From NCBI GenBank assembly GCA_947568835.1, contig OX387612.1, positions 2,790,001 to 2,854,000 of the forward strand: a DNA stretch of 64,000 nucleotides, read 5' to 3'. The position numbers and the translations under genes were made by a program. Positions 46,301 through 58,441 of this stretch are shown here, piece by piece (positions within the stretch are counted from its first letter, which is position 1; every line of letters starts with the position of its first letter). Source of the DNA: Protonemura montana (Eukaryota; Arthropoda; Insecta; Plecoptera; Nemouridae). The notes below the pieces were generated by a model. It made no database searches. It was not told the origin of the DNA and saw only the letters and a list, made by a program, of their open reading frames with translations.

Positions 46301-49300
46301 GCTGCCCGCCCGAGGATCGCGACGAGAAGGAAGGCGAGGCCAAGGACCCCATCCACCCGACTCGGCTCGTCAACTTCTTGGTCGGCCTCCGCGGCAAGAA
46401 CGAGACGATGGCGGTGGGCGGACCGTGGAGCCCGTCGCTGGACGGCGCTGACCCCGAGAAAGATCCGTCGGTGCTGATCAAGACTGCGGTCAGGACGTGC
46501 AAGGCGTTGACTGGCGTTGATCTGTCGCACTGCACTCAGTGGTGAGCGTCGGGGGGTCGTCTTCGGGGTTTTCATCTTTTGGCCAGGGTTTCGTGTTGGT
46601 AATGATTTAGCTTACTGTGGAGTTTGTGGCAAAGATCTACGAAAATGGGTCTTTTAGGGTCAAAATTGGCCTTCATGTGGCAGTAATTGCCGTTTATGGA
46701 GCAAATTGGTACTTTATGGGGCATAGTTTACTGATGAAAAGGTGCACTGATGTTAGTTCTTCATGGTTGTACCACAATTTGAAATCAAATCTACAGTTCG
46801 GGACACTTCCGAGCTGAAACATAGACCTGTGTGCAGAGAGAAAATAGCGGGGTCCAAAAAATAACCTTTCTTTTCGACACACTAGAATCGTTATTAAACG
46901 ATCAAAGTCTATTTATGTAAAGATTCCTTTAAGATTTTTTAAATATGTCACCAGTTCAATCCCTGAAGCTAGCTGGGGTTGTATTTAAAGTGAATTGGCC
47001 TTGTATTAAGACATATATATATCTAGAGAACTGTGGGTTTATATGGAAGCAAGTTATAAAGGGACATTGTACATGTTTAACGAGGCACGATCGAACTGTA
47101 AGCGGAGATTTATTTGGACCCGATCTCAACTTAAAACGCTTTTAGTGGAACGTGGAAAACTCTCAGAACTTGTTCTCACGCTTGCTTCCTTGTTGGTGCA
47201 CTTGCATATTTTCACCTCACCGCTCATTTTTCTCACCTAATCCGCCCGCTACCGCTGGCCGAGTCGCGGATTCAGGTAATCTAGCGGCGATTTTCTCCGA
47301 TCTCGTTATCGAAAGCGGCTGGCCTCGTGCAGAGATAGAGCTCGTACTTATCTCTGGATTTCGTGGCCAGTTTGTTGAGCAGCGGTCGAGGGGGGCTTCG
47401 ATCGAAGGCTGATTCTGACTCGGGCGCACGCGTCATTGCGTTACTGCGGAGGAAATCGCGTTCGATGGAGCGCAACGATGTCGCCAATGCGACGTGGTGA
47501 CTTCCTGATACATTCCAGATAATAAAAGTGTTCACGTTAGTTGAAAACTGAAGTTGGGGTTGAAAAAACTGGTTATGCGACTAAATCGTAATCATTCAGA
47601 TCGATGATTTGTTCAAAATTCAATTTCAGCGGCGGGCATAGCGTGCCAGGCGGCTTATACCACCGATCTCAAAAAACCTTGATACCGGTTGCCATGGTGA
47701 GACTTTGAAGCCGAGGCCGCCATCTTGAGAGTCCCTGATTTTCAGTTTTCTGAAAGAGCCCGCGTTATTTTACGTGTTCTTATTGGTAGTTTTTGTGGTT
47801 TTCTTAGTGATCACCACTCGAATGGCTACAATTGGTTGAAAACATAAAAAAAATTATGCTTAGCATTTAGGATTAGGAATTAGTACCTGCACTAAAATGT
47901 TATAAATATTTTTTTTGACTTTCAACTTTTTTTTAGTAGAGTAATAATAGCAATGAAAAAGTAGGACTTCCTACAGAATTTTATTGGCTATACAATGAGA
48001 TTTATTTTAAGTCTGTGAAACGTTGAGTGCACAAAATTATTATCCAAAACTTTGCAAATGCGTGAAATAGTCCGGTTTTGACTGGAGTTTTCAAGATGCG
48101 AACGGATTGATTTTTTTTTTTTCGTGTTATTAAATGTAAATTACAGGATATTTAGTATTTTCAGCCCAACCTTTCAATTAGTGCGCCTACAGTAATAGTT
48201 TTGAAAAATGCGACATCGCGGTTTTTGTGGCGGCTAGCTCTGGGACTTGAGAGGTCTGGTACATGCGTCATTATTTGCTGAGCGAAGCGAAAACAGACAT
48301 TGGCAACTTTTAACAAAAGCAGGGTTGCTTGCGGCCCATTCTCGTGCATCCAAAGTTCATCTTGAGATTTGTTTCCTGCGTCTGAAATCGGCAGGGTATC
48401 GAACACGACGATGCAGATGGTAAATTGGTAGAGGTTAAGTGGACGAGCGGGGTAACCCGAACTTTGCCTCGTGTAAAAAAGACCAATAAATAAATAAATA
48501 AATAAATAAATGAATGGAAAGGAAGCTAGACTGGAAGAACCAAACCGATTATGTGCTCACTTAAAGAGCCTGTGCCATTTCAAATGTTTTTATCATTGAT
48601 TTTTGGTATTTTTAATAGCTTTAATGGAGAACATTAGTTGTAAACATGATTGAAAAACTTTAAAATTAGCATCGAAATCATGGAGACACCTCCGATTTAG
48701 GGACTCCTACCTCTTGCCAACAATGGATTGCCTGACTTCAATTTAAATCAGCTGGATATCTCCCATGCTCTATCCAGGTTATTTGAGATCAGCTGACTGG
48801 ATCCTATGCTCTATCCAGGTTATTTGAGATCAGCTGACTGGATCCTATGCTCTATCCAGGTTATTTGAGATCAGCTGACTGGATCCTATGCTCTATCCAG
48901 GTTATTTGAGATCAGCTGGCTGGATCCTATGCTCTATCCAGGTTATTTGAGATCAGCTGGCTGGATCCTATGCTCTATCCAGGTTATTTGAGATCAGCTG
49001 ACTGGATCCTATGCTCTATCCAGGTTATTTGAGATCAGCTGGCTGGATCCTATGCTCTATCCAGGTTATTTGATACCAGCTGGCTGAATCCTATGCTCTA
49101 TCCAGGTTATTTGAGATCAGCTGACTGGATCCTATGCTCTATCCAGGTTATTTGAGATCAGCTGGCTGGATCCTGTGCTCAATCCAGGTTATTTGAGATC
49201 AGCTGGCTGGATTCTATGCTCTATCCAGGTTATTTGAGATCAGCTGGCTGGATCCTATGCTCTATCCAGGTTATTTGAGATCAGCTGGCTGGATCCTATG

Positions 49301-52300
49301 CTCTATCCAGGTTATTTGAGATCAGCTGACTGGATCCTATGCTCTATCCAGGTTATTTGAGATCAGCTGGCTGGATCCTATGCTCTATCCAGGTTATTTG
49401 AGATCAGCTGGCTGGATCCTATGCTCTATCCAGGTTATTTGAGATCAGCTGACTGGATCCTATGCTCTATCCAGGTTATTTGAGATCAGCTGACTGGATC
49501 CTATGCTCTATCCAGGTTATTTGAGATCAGCTGGCTGGATCCTATGCTCTATCCAGGTTATTTGAGATCAGCTGGCTGGATCCTATGCTCTATCCAGGTT
49601 ATTTGAGATCAGCTGACTGGATCCTATGCTCTATCCAGGTTATTTGAGATCAGCTGGCTGGATCCTATGCTCTATCCAGGTTATTTGATACCAGCTGGCT
49701 GAATCCTATGCTCTATCCAGGTTATTTGAGATCAGCTGACTGGATCCTATGCTCTATCCAGGTTATTTGAGATCAGCTGGCTGGATCCTGTGCTCAATCC
49801 AGGTTATTTGAGATCAGCTGGCTGGATTCTATGCTCTATCCAGGTTATTTGAGATCAGCTGGCTGGATCCTATGCTCTATCCAGGTTATTTGAGATCAGC
49901 TAGCTGGATCCTATGCTCTATCCAGGTTATTTGAGATCAGCTGACTGGATCCTATGCTCTATCCAGGTTATTTGAGATCAGCTGGCTGGATCCTATGCTC
50001 TATCCAGGTTATTTGAGATCAGCTGGCTGGATCCTATGCTCTATCCAGGTTATTTGAGATCAGCTGACTGGATCCTATGCTCTATCCAGGTTATTTGAGA
50101 TCAGCTGGCTGGATCCTATGCTCTATCCAGGTTATTTGATACCAGCTGGCTGAATCCTATGCTCTATCCAGGTTATTTGAGATCAGCTGACTGGATCCTA
50201 TGCTCTATCCAGGTTATTTGAGATCAGCTGGCTGGATCCTGTGCTCAATCCAGGTTATTTGAGATCAGCTGGCTGGATTCTATGCTCTATCCAGGTTATT
50301 TGAGATCAGCTGGCTGGATCCTATGCTCTATCCAGGTTATTTGAGATCAGCTAGCTGGATCCTATGCTCTATCCAGGTTATTTGAGATCAGCTGGCTGGA
50401 TCCTATGCTCTATCCAGGTTATTTGAGATAAGCTGGCTGGATCCTATGCTCTATCCAGGTTATTTGAGATGAGCTGGCTGGATCCTATGCTCTATCCAGG
50501 TTATTTGAGATGAGCTGGCTGGATCCTATGCTCTATCCAGGTTATTTGAGATAAGCTGGCTGGATCCTATGCTCTATCCAGGTTATTTGAGATCAGCTGG
50601 CTGGATCCTATGCTCTATCCAGGTTATTTGAGATGAGCTGACTGGATCCTATGCTCTATCCAGGTTATTTGAGATCAGCTGGCTGGATCCTATGCTCTAT
50701 CCAGGTTATTTGAGATCAGCTGGCTGGATCCTATGCTCTATCCAGGTTATTTGAGATCAGTGGTAAACCGGCAAGGTTGCGTGAACATAAAGCTACTGCT
50801 TCTCGCCAGTAAACGCCGTCGTCGGCCCGAGTCCGGATCGAGCCTCGTCCGAAACCGTTCCTCCAAGCCCCGCCCACAGTCGCCGTCCGACCACCGCTAA
50901 TGTGCTGCGGTTGCGTTTCCTTCCCGCGCAGGTACCGCTTCTTGGAGCTCTACTACCGTCGCGCTGAGACGACGAGCAAGGGCCGCTCCGTGCCGGCGCG
51001 CGTCGAAACCGTCGTACTCTTTCTCCCAGATGTTTGGAGCTGTGTTCCGCCGCGGCTGGACTTCGACGCGACCCGCGCCGAGTACAAGCGCGCCGCCGAG
51101 AAGAAGGCGAACGGGGAGACGGACGAGCCGGCCGCCGCAGCCGCCGCCGCCAAGGAGGACGACGACGAAAAGGCGCGATAACATAACCTCAGAAAGCTAC
51201 AGATATTTTTAGAATTTTCACGCTCGAGCCGGTTAGATTTCGAAGACGTCGCCGGTAAGATGCGGGTGGAACTGCGGGACGACGTCGCGTGTTTTTTTCA
51301 CGCACGCCCCGATTGGGGGGTTGCTCGGTTGGCTTAGACTTCGGGGGCACTTGCACGGGCGGCGTTAAGGTTTGGGGGATTGTTTTGCGATCTCTTTCGA
51401 CGGGTTCTCGGCGACTCATCGACGGTTTTTCTTTGCAGGAGAAAGACGAGGCCGGCGGGGAGGTGAAGAAGGAGCCGACACACTACGCGGACCTCGATCC
51501 GAAGACGATGAAGGTGAGGATTTTGACGGCCGGTGGATTATTTTTACCATAGATTTGTGACTGTAGTATGAATTGAAATCGACCTATTTAAAAGAATTTT
51601 CTGAAAATATGGAGCTGTGATCTGCGAGCTGAGTACGATTCTCTTGTAGAATACTGTCTTTCCCTGCGGCCGCTCCGTTGGCCAAAGTCACCAAAAGTCT
51701 ATCCCCTCCCTACCCTATCCCCTATCCGCTCAGAGTGGCACTGCACGAAAATACGCAACATGCTAATTACATACCTGCGATAATTCGCTTACTGTAGCTA
51801 CACGAATAATTGTATCATAAAGCCAAATTATTTCAACACAGAGGAAGGATTGAGGACTTTGCTGAAATTATTTGAATTTAATCTGATCAGAGGTTTGTCT
51901 AGGTGCTAAGGGTCGAAAAAGCACCATGGGTTATTTCTTATAGGAGTATTTTTTCTAAGCACCCAAGCCGAAAAACGCGGACTTTGGCAATTTCTGCACG
52001 AACGGCCGTGTACACATGAGTTTTTTTTATAGTCTAAATGTCATTAAATCTTCCAAATCTCAGGTAAAAATTAATTTTGATGGGTCAATGCCCCTTTATT
52101 TCTGTCCCACGATCTGATTCGTGCTTTCTTTCACCTTTCTTCACTCCTGTTAACCTTCTTTCAGGTTGTAGACCACCTGTCCCATAAGACATCCTACCAC
52201 TCCTGGGTACGTACTTCCTTCCAAATATTTCCTCACGCATTGTGCTTGGTTGGCTGCCTTATCAATCCTCCTAACCATCCGAAGCCATTCTAGATGGACA

Positions 52301-55300
52301 GGAGCAGCCAACACAGTGTGTCAAAGTGACAAGGCTAAGCAGTGGCCGGTCCTTGGTGCTGTTGGACAGGAGCAGCCAACACAGTGTGTCAAAGTGACAA
52401 GGCTAAGTGGTGGCCAGTCCTTGGTGCTGTTGGACAGGAGCAGCCAACACAGTGTGTCAAAGTGACGAGGCTAAGCGGTGGCCGGTCCTTGGTGCTGTTG
52501 GACAGGAGCAGCCAACACAGTGTGTCAAAGTGACAAGGCTAAGCAGTGGCCGGTCCTTGGTGCTGTTGGACAGGAGCAGCCAACACAGTGTGTCAAAGTG
52601 ACAAGGCTAAGCGGTGGCCGGTCCTTGGTGCTGTTGGACAGGACCAGCCAAAACAGTGTGTCAAAGAGACAAGGCTAAGCGGTGGCCGGTCCTTGGTGCT
52701 GTTGGACAGGAGCAGCCAACACAGTGTGTCAAAGTGACAAAGCTAAGCGGTGACCGGTCCTTGGTGCTGTTGGACAAGAGCAGCCAACACAGTGTGTCAA
52801 AGGGACAAGGCTAAGCGGTGGCACCTGTTAACATGATTGTCTGCACAGGTGGGAGAACTGCGACAAGAGCTGGCCGCTCGTTCGTTGAACGCCAAGGGGC
52901 TGAAGACGCAGCTCCTAGCGCGACTGACCAAGGTGCTCAAGTCGGAGGCGGCCAAGGAGAATGAGGAAGTGGAGGACGAGGAGGAGGTTAAAACGGACGA
53001 CCCGGAGACGCCGGTCAAACAGGAATCAGAGGAGAAAGACGACGAGAAGACCAAGAAAGATGTGAGTTTGGAACTCTTATAACCTGTAAATTATTTGTGC
53101 CCAAACGGGGATCTCTGCCTGACCAATGCTACGTGGCCCGCTGTCAAAACAGGGCAACGTTAAACTCAAAAAATGAACCAAATGGGTCGGTGTTTCTCAA
53201 TCTTTTGACATCTGCATACCCCTCCTAGAATTTTTATTACAACGAGCACCTCTAGCTAAAGAAAAAAATTGCAGATCGGTCGTTTTATGTGAAATATACA
53301 CAAAAACAAAAATGAACCCTAACTAAATTTGAACATTAAAAACTGTAAGCCATTAAAGATTAAAAAAAACCAACGAATCGATCTGTGCTTTCAGGACGAG
53401 GAGAAGAAGAAGGCGGAGGAGAAGGAACGTCTGATTCGTGAGAAGCGCTACGCGTTGCCTGAAACACCGCACCTCCTGGTGCACCCGTCGCGCACAGCCA
53501 AGGGCGGCAAGTTCGACTGCACGGTCATGTCGCTGTCGTTGCTGCTTGACTACAGGTGGGCAATGCGCGGAGTATTTTATTTTTAGGAACACTAACAACC
53601 TCTCAAATATTGATGTCCAAATGGGGACTGGAACCCCGATCTCCACCTGTCGCGGGTGTTGCTCTAACCAATTGAGCTACTTAGACCCCGATCTCCACCT
53701 GTCGTGGGCGTTGCTCTGACCAATTGAGCTACTTGGACCTCGATCTCCACCTGTTGCAGGTGTTGCTCTAAACCATTGAGCTACTTGGACACCTAATTTG
53801 TTGATAGGATCTTAGTGCATTTGATGAGAATGACTAATTTAAAGGTAAAAGTAAGTTATTATGGACTAGGACTGTCTAAATTTATCAAACCTTGGCACTA
53901 GTTTAAAAATAAAAATGGCTACTAAGTTTTGAATGCACAGTAAGAAATGTAATTTTCCCTATGTTTTGCAACTCATGCCCGTTACTTCATCAAGGGTAAA
54001 AGCATCTGCGACATTTCTTAATTTACAAAAGAATTGAATCGGTAACAAAACGTCTCGGCTATGGTTAGTAAACCCAGTGTAAAAACGTTGCCTCTGTAAC
54101 GACTGCAAAGAATTGGCAACAGAAGGTGGTTTCGGGAGACGATTGGCGGTGACGTTGTTGAACGTACGAGCTTGTTTCAGAACCGAGGACACGAAGGAGC
54201 ACTCGTTCGAAGTGTCGCTGTTTGCCGAGCTGTTTAACGAGATGCTGACGCGAGACTACGGCTTCCGAATCTACCGAGCTTTGCACGCCGCGCCAGAGCC
54301 ACCCAAAGAGGAGGTGCGTAGAACTGGCAACGTCGTTGCAGACCTATCTTTCAACAGATTTCCTGGCCGCATTGTTTTTTATTATTTTAGTAAATTTTAT
54401 TATTATTGCGACCAGGAAAGGTGACGAAAGATTGGTCTGTTTCTTGACATTAGCACTCTCATTACGCTACTTTGTTCTCCATGTAATTCACGTCGCTGAT
54501 TAGCGTAAAAATGTGTTCGTAAGTAGCCTGCAGTTTTTTGACAGGATGGAATAGCGAAATCTCATTAAGATTATTATTTAATTATTATCATTGTGTTCAA
54601 ATACGCATTTAAAATAAAATCTGAGGTATTTTTTCTTTTTATAATCCGATCATAACTTTTCTATTTATATTTGTTTTAAGAATGGCTAAAATATGAATTC
54701 TAGTGGCGGGATTAAAACGGGCTGTGATTAACTACACGTAGTTCTGACGTCATTTTGTTGTATCCTTTGCATTCGCTTCTGTTTCTTGACGTCATACTGA
54801 CGTCAGATTTCACTTCATGTCATAAAAAATGGCGACCCTCGTTTTCGTACGAGATTCAAACGCAAACATTTTAAACAGAGATATTTTATTCAAAATTGGA
54901 TTTAGAAGAAAATAAAAAAAAAAACGTGTTCATTATTTTCTCACAAGAAAAAAAAATAGTTTCAAATTTAAAGAGATTTCCCTATTCTTGCAAAAGGTAA
55001 AATTTCCCCAAAATTTCCTCAGGGTTATAACAAACTTGCTGCAATAAGAAGAAGATTTGGCGCTGGGACATGCACTAAAATCCATTAATATTACACTGAA
55101 TCTTTCATTCAAGCTTGCCGGTCATAGATTTGGTCAGACGAATTCAAATGTAGCAGTTTAATTAGAGAAACAATCAATAAGGTATCTAATTGTAATGCAT
55201 GAGAACTTTTGCCAAACAACATTTCCATTTTTACGTAGAGTTGAGCGCTCGCACATGGAAATGTTATAAATAAAGGAGGTCAGTGCTCTACAACGATTAT

Positions 55301-58300
55301 CACTGTACAAAGTTTGTGTCAAATAAATTTAAAAAATTTAAAAAAATCTGCATGGATCTTTCCTCTCGAGAGAAGAGTTTCCTGGTTTGCAATTATTAAA
55401 ATATCATTGTCTCAAAGCAAATTACCACGTCAGTTAAAATCAAACCTAAACGGCGTTGCTGAAATCGGCCGAGAAGAGAAGGTTTGCAATGGACGGAAGG
55501 AATTCAGCTGGATTCCGTGGTTTTCTCACCGTGCTGTTTTTGATATTACAGCCCGGCTGGGATTGAGAACGATTACATTTCTGTGACTGAATTTCGTTCC
55601 TCTTTTCGCAGCCCAAAAAAGATAAGGAACGAGATAAGAAGGGAGACAAGAAAGATGACAAAGACAAAGATAAGAAGAAGGACGACAAGGAGAAGAAAGA
55701 CGACAAGTCTTCGAGCAAAGAGAAGGAGGAGAAGTCGAAGGTCGAAGAGAAGGAAGACGACGACGAAGACGATGATGATGAAGACGTGAGTTTAATCAGG
55801 TTTTAATCGATGCTTAAACGTGGACTGGAATCTCGATCTCCACCTGTCGCGGTTGTTGCTCTAACCAATTGAGCTACTTGGACCCCGATCTCCGCCTGCC
55901 GCGGGTGTTGCTCTAACCAATTGAGCTACTTGGACCCCGATCTCCACCTGTCGCGGGTGTTGCTCTAACCAATTGAGCTACTTGGACCCCGATCTCCACC
56001 TGTCGCGGGTGTTGCTCTAACCAATTGAGCTACTTGGACCCCGATCTCCACCTGTCGCGGGTGTTGCTCTAACCAATTGAGCTACTTGAACCCCGATCTC
56101 CACCTGTCGCGGGTGTTGCTCTAACCAATTGAGCTACTTGGACCCCGATCTCCACCTGTCGCGGGTGTTGCTCTAACCAATTGAGCTACTTGGACCCCGA
56201 TCTCCACCTGTCGCGGGTGTTGCTCTAACCAATTGAGCTACTTGAACCCCGATCTCCACCTGTCGTGTGTGTTGCTCTAAACAATTGAGCTACTTGAACC
56301 CCGATCTCCACCTGTCGCGGGTGTTGCTCTAACCAATTGAGCTACTTGGACCCCGATCTCCACCTGTCGCGGGTGTTGCTCTAACCAATTGAGCTACTTG
56401 GACCCCAATCTCCACCTGTCGCGGGTGTTGCTCTAACCAATTGAGCTACTTGGACCCCGATCTCCACCTGTTGCGGGTGTTGCTCTAACCAATTGAGCTA
56501 CTTGGACCCCAATCTCCACCTGTCGCGGGTGTTGCTCTAACCAATTGAGCTACTTGGACCCCGCTCTTCACCTGTCGCGGGTGTTGCTCTAACCAATTGA
56601 GCTACTTGAACCCCGATCTCCACCTGTCGCGGGTGTTGCTCTAACCAATTGAGCTACTTGGACCCCGATCTCCACCTGTCGCGGGTGTTGCTCTAACCAA
56701 TTGAGCTACTTGAACCCCGATCTCCACCTGTCGTGTGTGTTGCTCTAAACAATTGAGCTACTTGAACCCCGATCTCCACCTGTCGCGGGTGTTGCTCTAA
56801 CCAATTGAGCTACTTGGACCCCGATCTCCACCTGTCGCGGGTGTTGCTCTAACCAATTGAGCTACTTGGACCCCAATCTCCACCTGTCGCGGGTGTTGCT
56901 CTAACCAATTGAGCTACTTGGACCCCGATCTCCACCTGTTGCGGGTGTTGCTCTAACCAATTGAGCTACTTGGACCCCGATCTCCACCTGTCGCGGGTGT
57001 TGCTCTAACCAATTGAGCTACTTGGACCCCAATCTCCACCTGTCGCGGGTGTTGCTCTAACCAATTGAGCTACTTGGACCCCGATCTCCACCTGTTGCGG
57101 GTGTTGCTCTAACCAATTGAGCTACTTGGACCCCGATCTCCACCTGTCGCGGGTGTTGCTCTAACCAATTGAACTACTTGGACCCCGATCTCCGCCTGTC
57201 GCGGGTGTTGCTCTAACCAATTGAGCTACTTGGACCCCGATCTCCACCTGTCGCGGGTGTTGCTCTAACCAATTGAGCTACTTGGACCCCGATCTCCACC
57301 TGTCGCGGGTGTTACTCTAACCAATTGAGCTACTTGGACCCCGATCTCCGCCTGTCGCGGGTGTTGCTCTAACCAATTGAGCTACTTGGACCCTGATCTC
57401 CACCTATTGTGGGTGTTGCTCTAACCAATTGAACTACTTGGACCCCGATCTCCACCTGTCGCGGGTGTTGCTCTAACCAATTGAGCTACTTGGACCCCGA
57501 TATCCACCTGTCGCAGGTGTTGCTCTAACCAATTGAGCTACTTGGACACTTCATTTGTTGAGACGATTTTAGTGTATTTGATGAGAATGACAGGCCTCCA
57601 AGGAGTAGAACCAAGAGGCTGTGAATACTCACAGTCACTCTGATTCTAGTGACGCTATATCACGTCACAACCTGTCAAACTCGAGTAACTCCAATTTGAT
57701 GTTGGATGTGATTGTTTTTAGACTCATGTCTACTTGATGTAATCTTAGCACTAGTTTTAACAAAAACTATTTCAACTGGGTTTTGAATGCTAAGTGAAGG
57801 GCTACTAAATTTCCCGACGTTTCGTAACATATACTAGTTACTTTATCAAGGGTTAGAGCAGTCCTGACAATTTTCCGATAACAAAAGAACCACACAAAAT
57901 TATAACAATCACCTAGTTCAAGCTTCCTAAATTCATCTAAATAAATTAATAATCAGGGTCAATAACTCAAAAACTTATATATTTTGTATTTTCTGAAATG
58001 TAATACGCATAGTGGAATCAGTGGCCGGGAAGAATCAGATGCTTATATTGGAAAAGCAACTTGAATCCCGATCTATATCTTTATGATCCTTTATAATAAA
58101 ACGACGATGTATGCTCGTGATTTTATCGAATCCACGTTGATTTCTCCGAACTTTTCACACGCTTCTTGTTCGCAGGAGGATGACGACACGAAAAGCACCA
58201 AGTCCAAGGACAAGGAGGACAAGGACAAGAAACGTGACAAGGACAAGAAGAAGAAGGATCGACCCAAGCTGGTGACGGAAGACCCGCACCTGTTGCTGTC

Positions 58301-58404
58301 GTTTGTCTACTTCGACCAATCGCACTGCGGCTACATCTTCGACAAGGACGTCGAGGAGCTGTTGTTCACACTCGGGCTAAATCTGTCGCGGGCGCAGGTA
58401 ATGA

Positions 58405-58441
<37 letters not shown>

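Noticed and set aside
47217-47535. GC-richer frames inside CCAR1 intron 7 as an extra exon
   Set aside because: Human-type CCAR1 continues directly from exon 7 (CTQW) to exon 8 (YRF) with a matching split codon, so no extra exon is needed.
55815-57545. CRISPR-like or tRNA-gene-cluster appearance
   Set aside because: There are no unique spacers. Units are contiguous 52-bp repeats lacking the B box and acceptor stem. It is a SINE-derived array in an animal intron.
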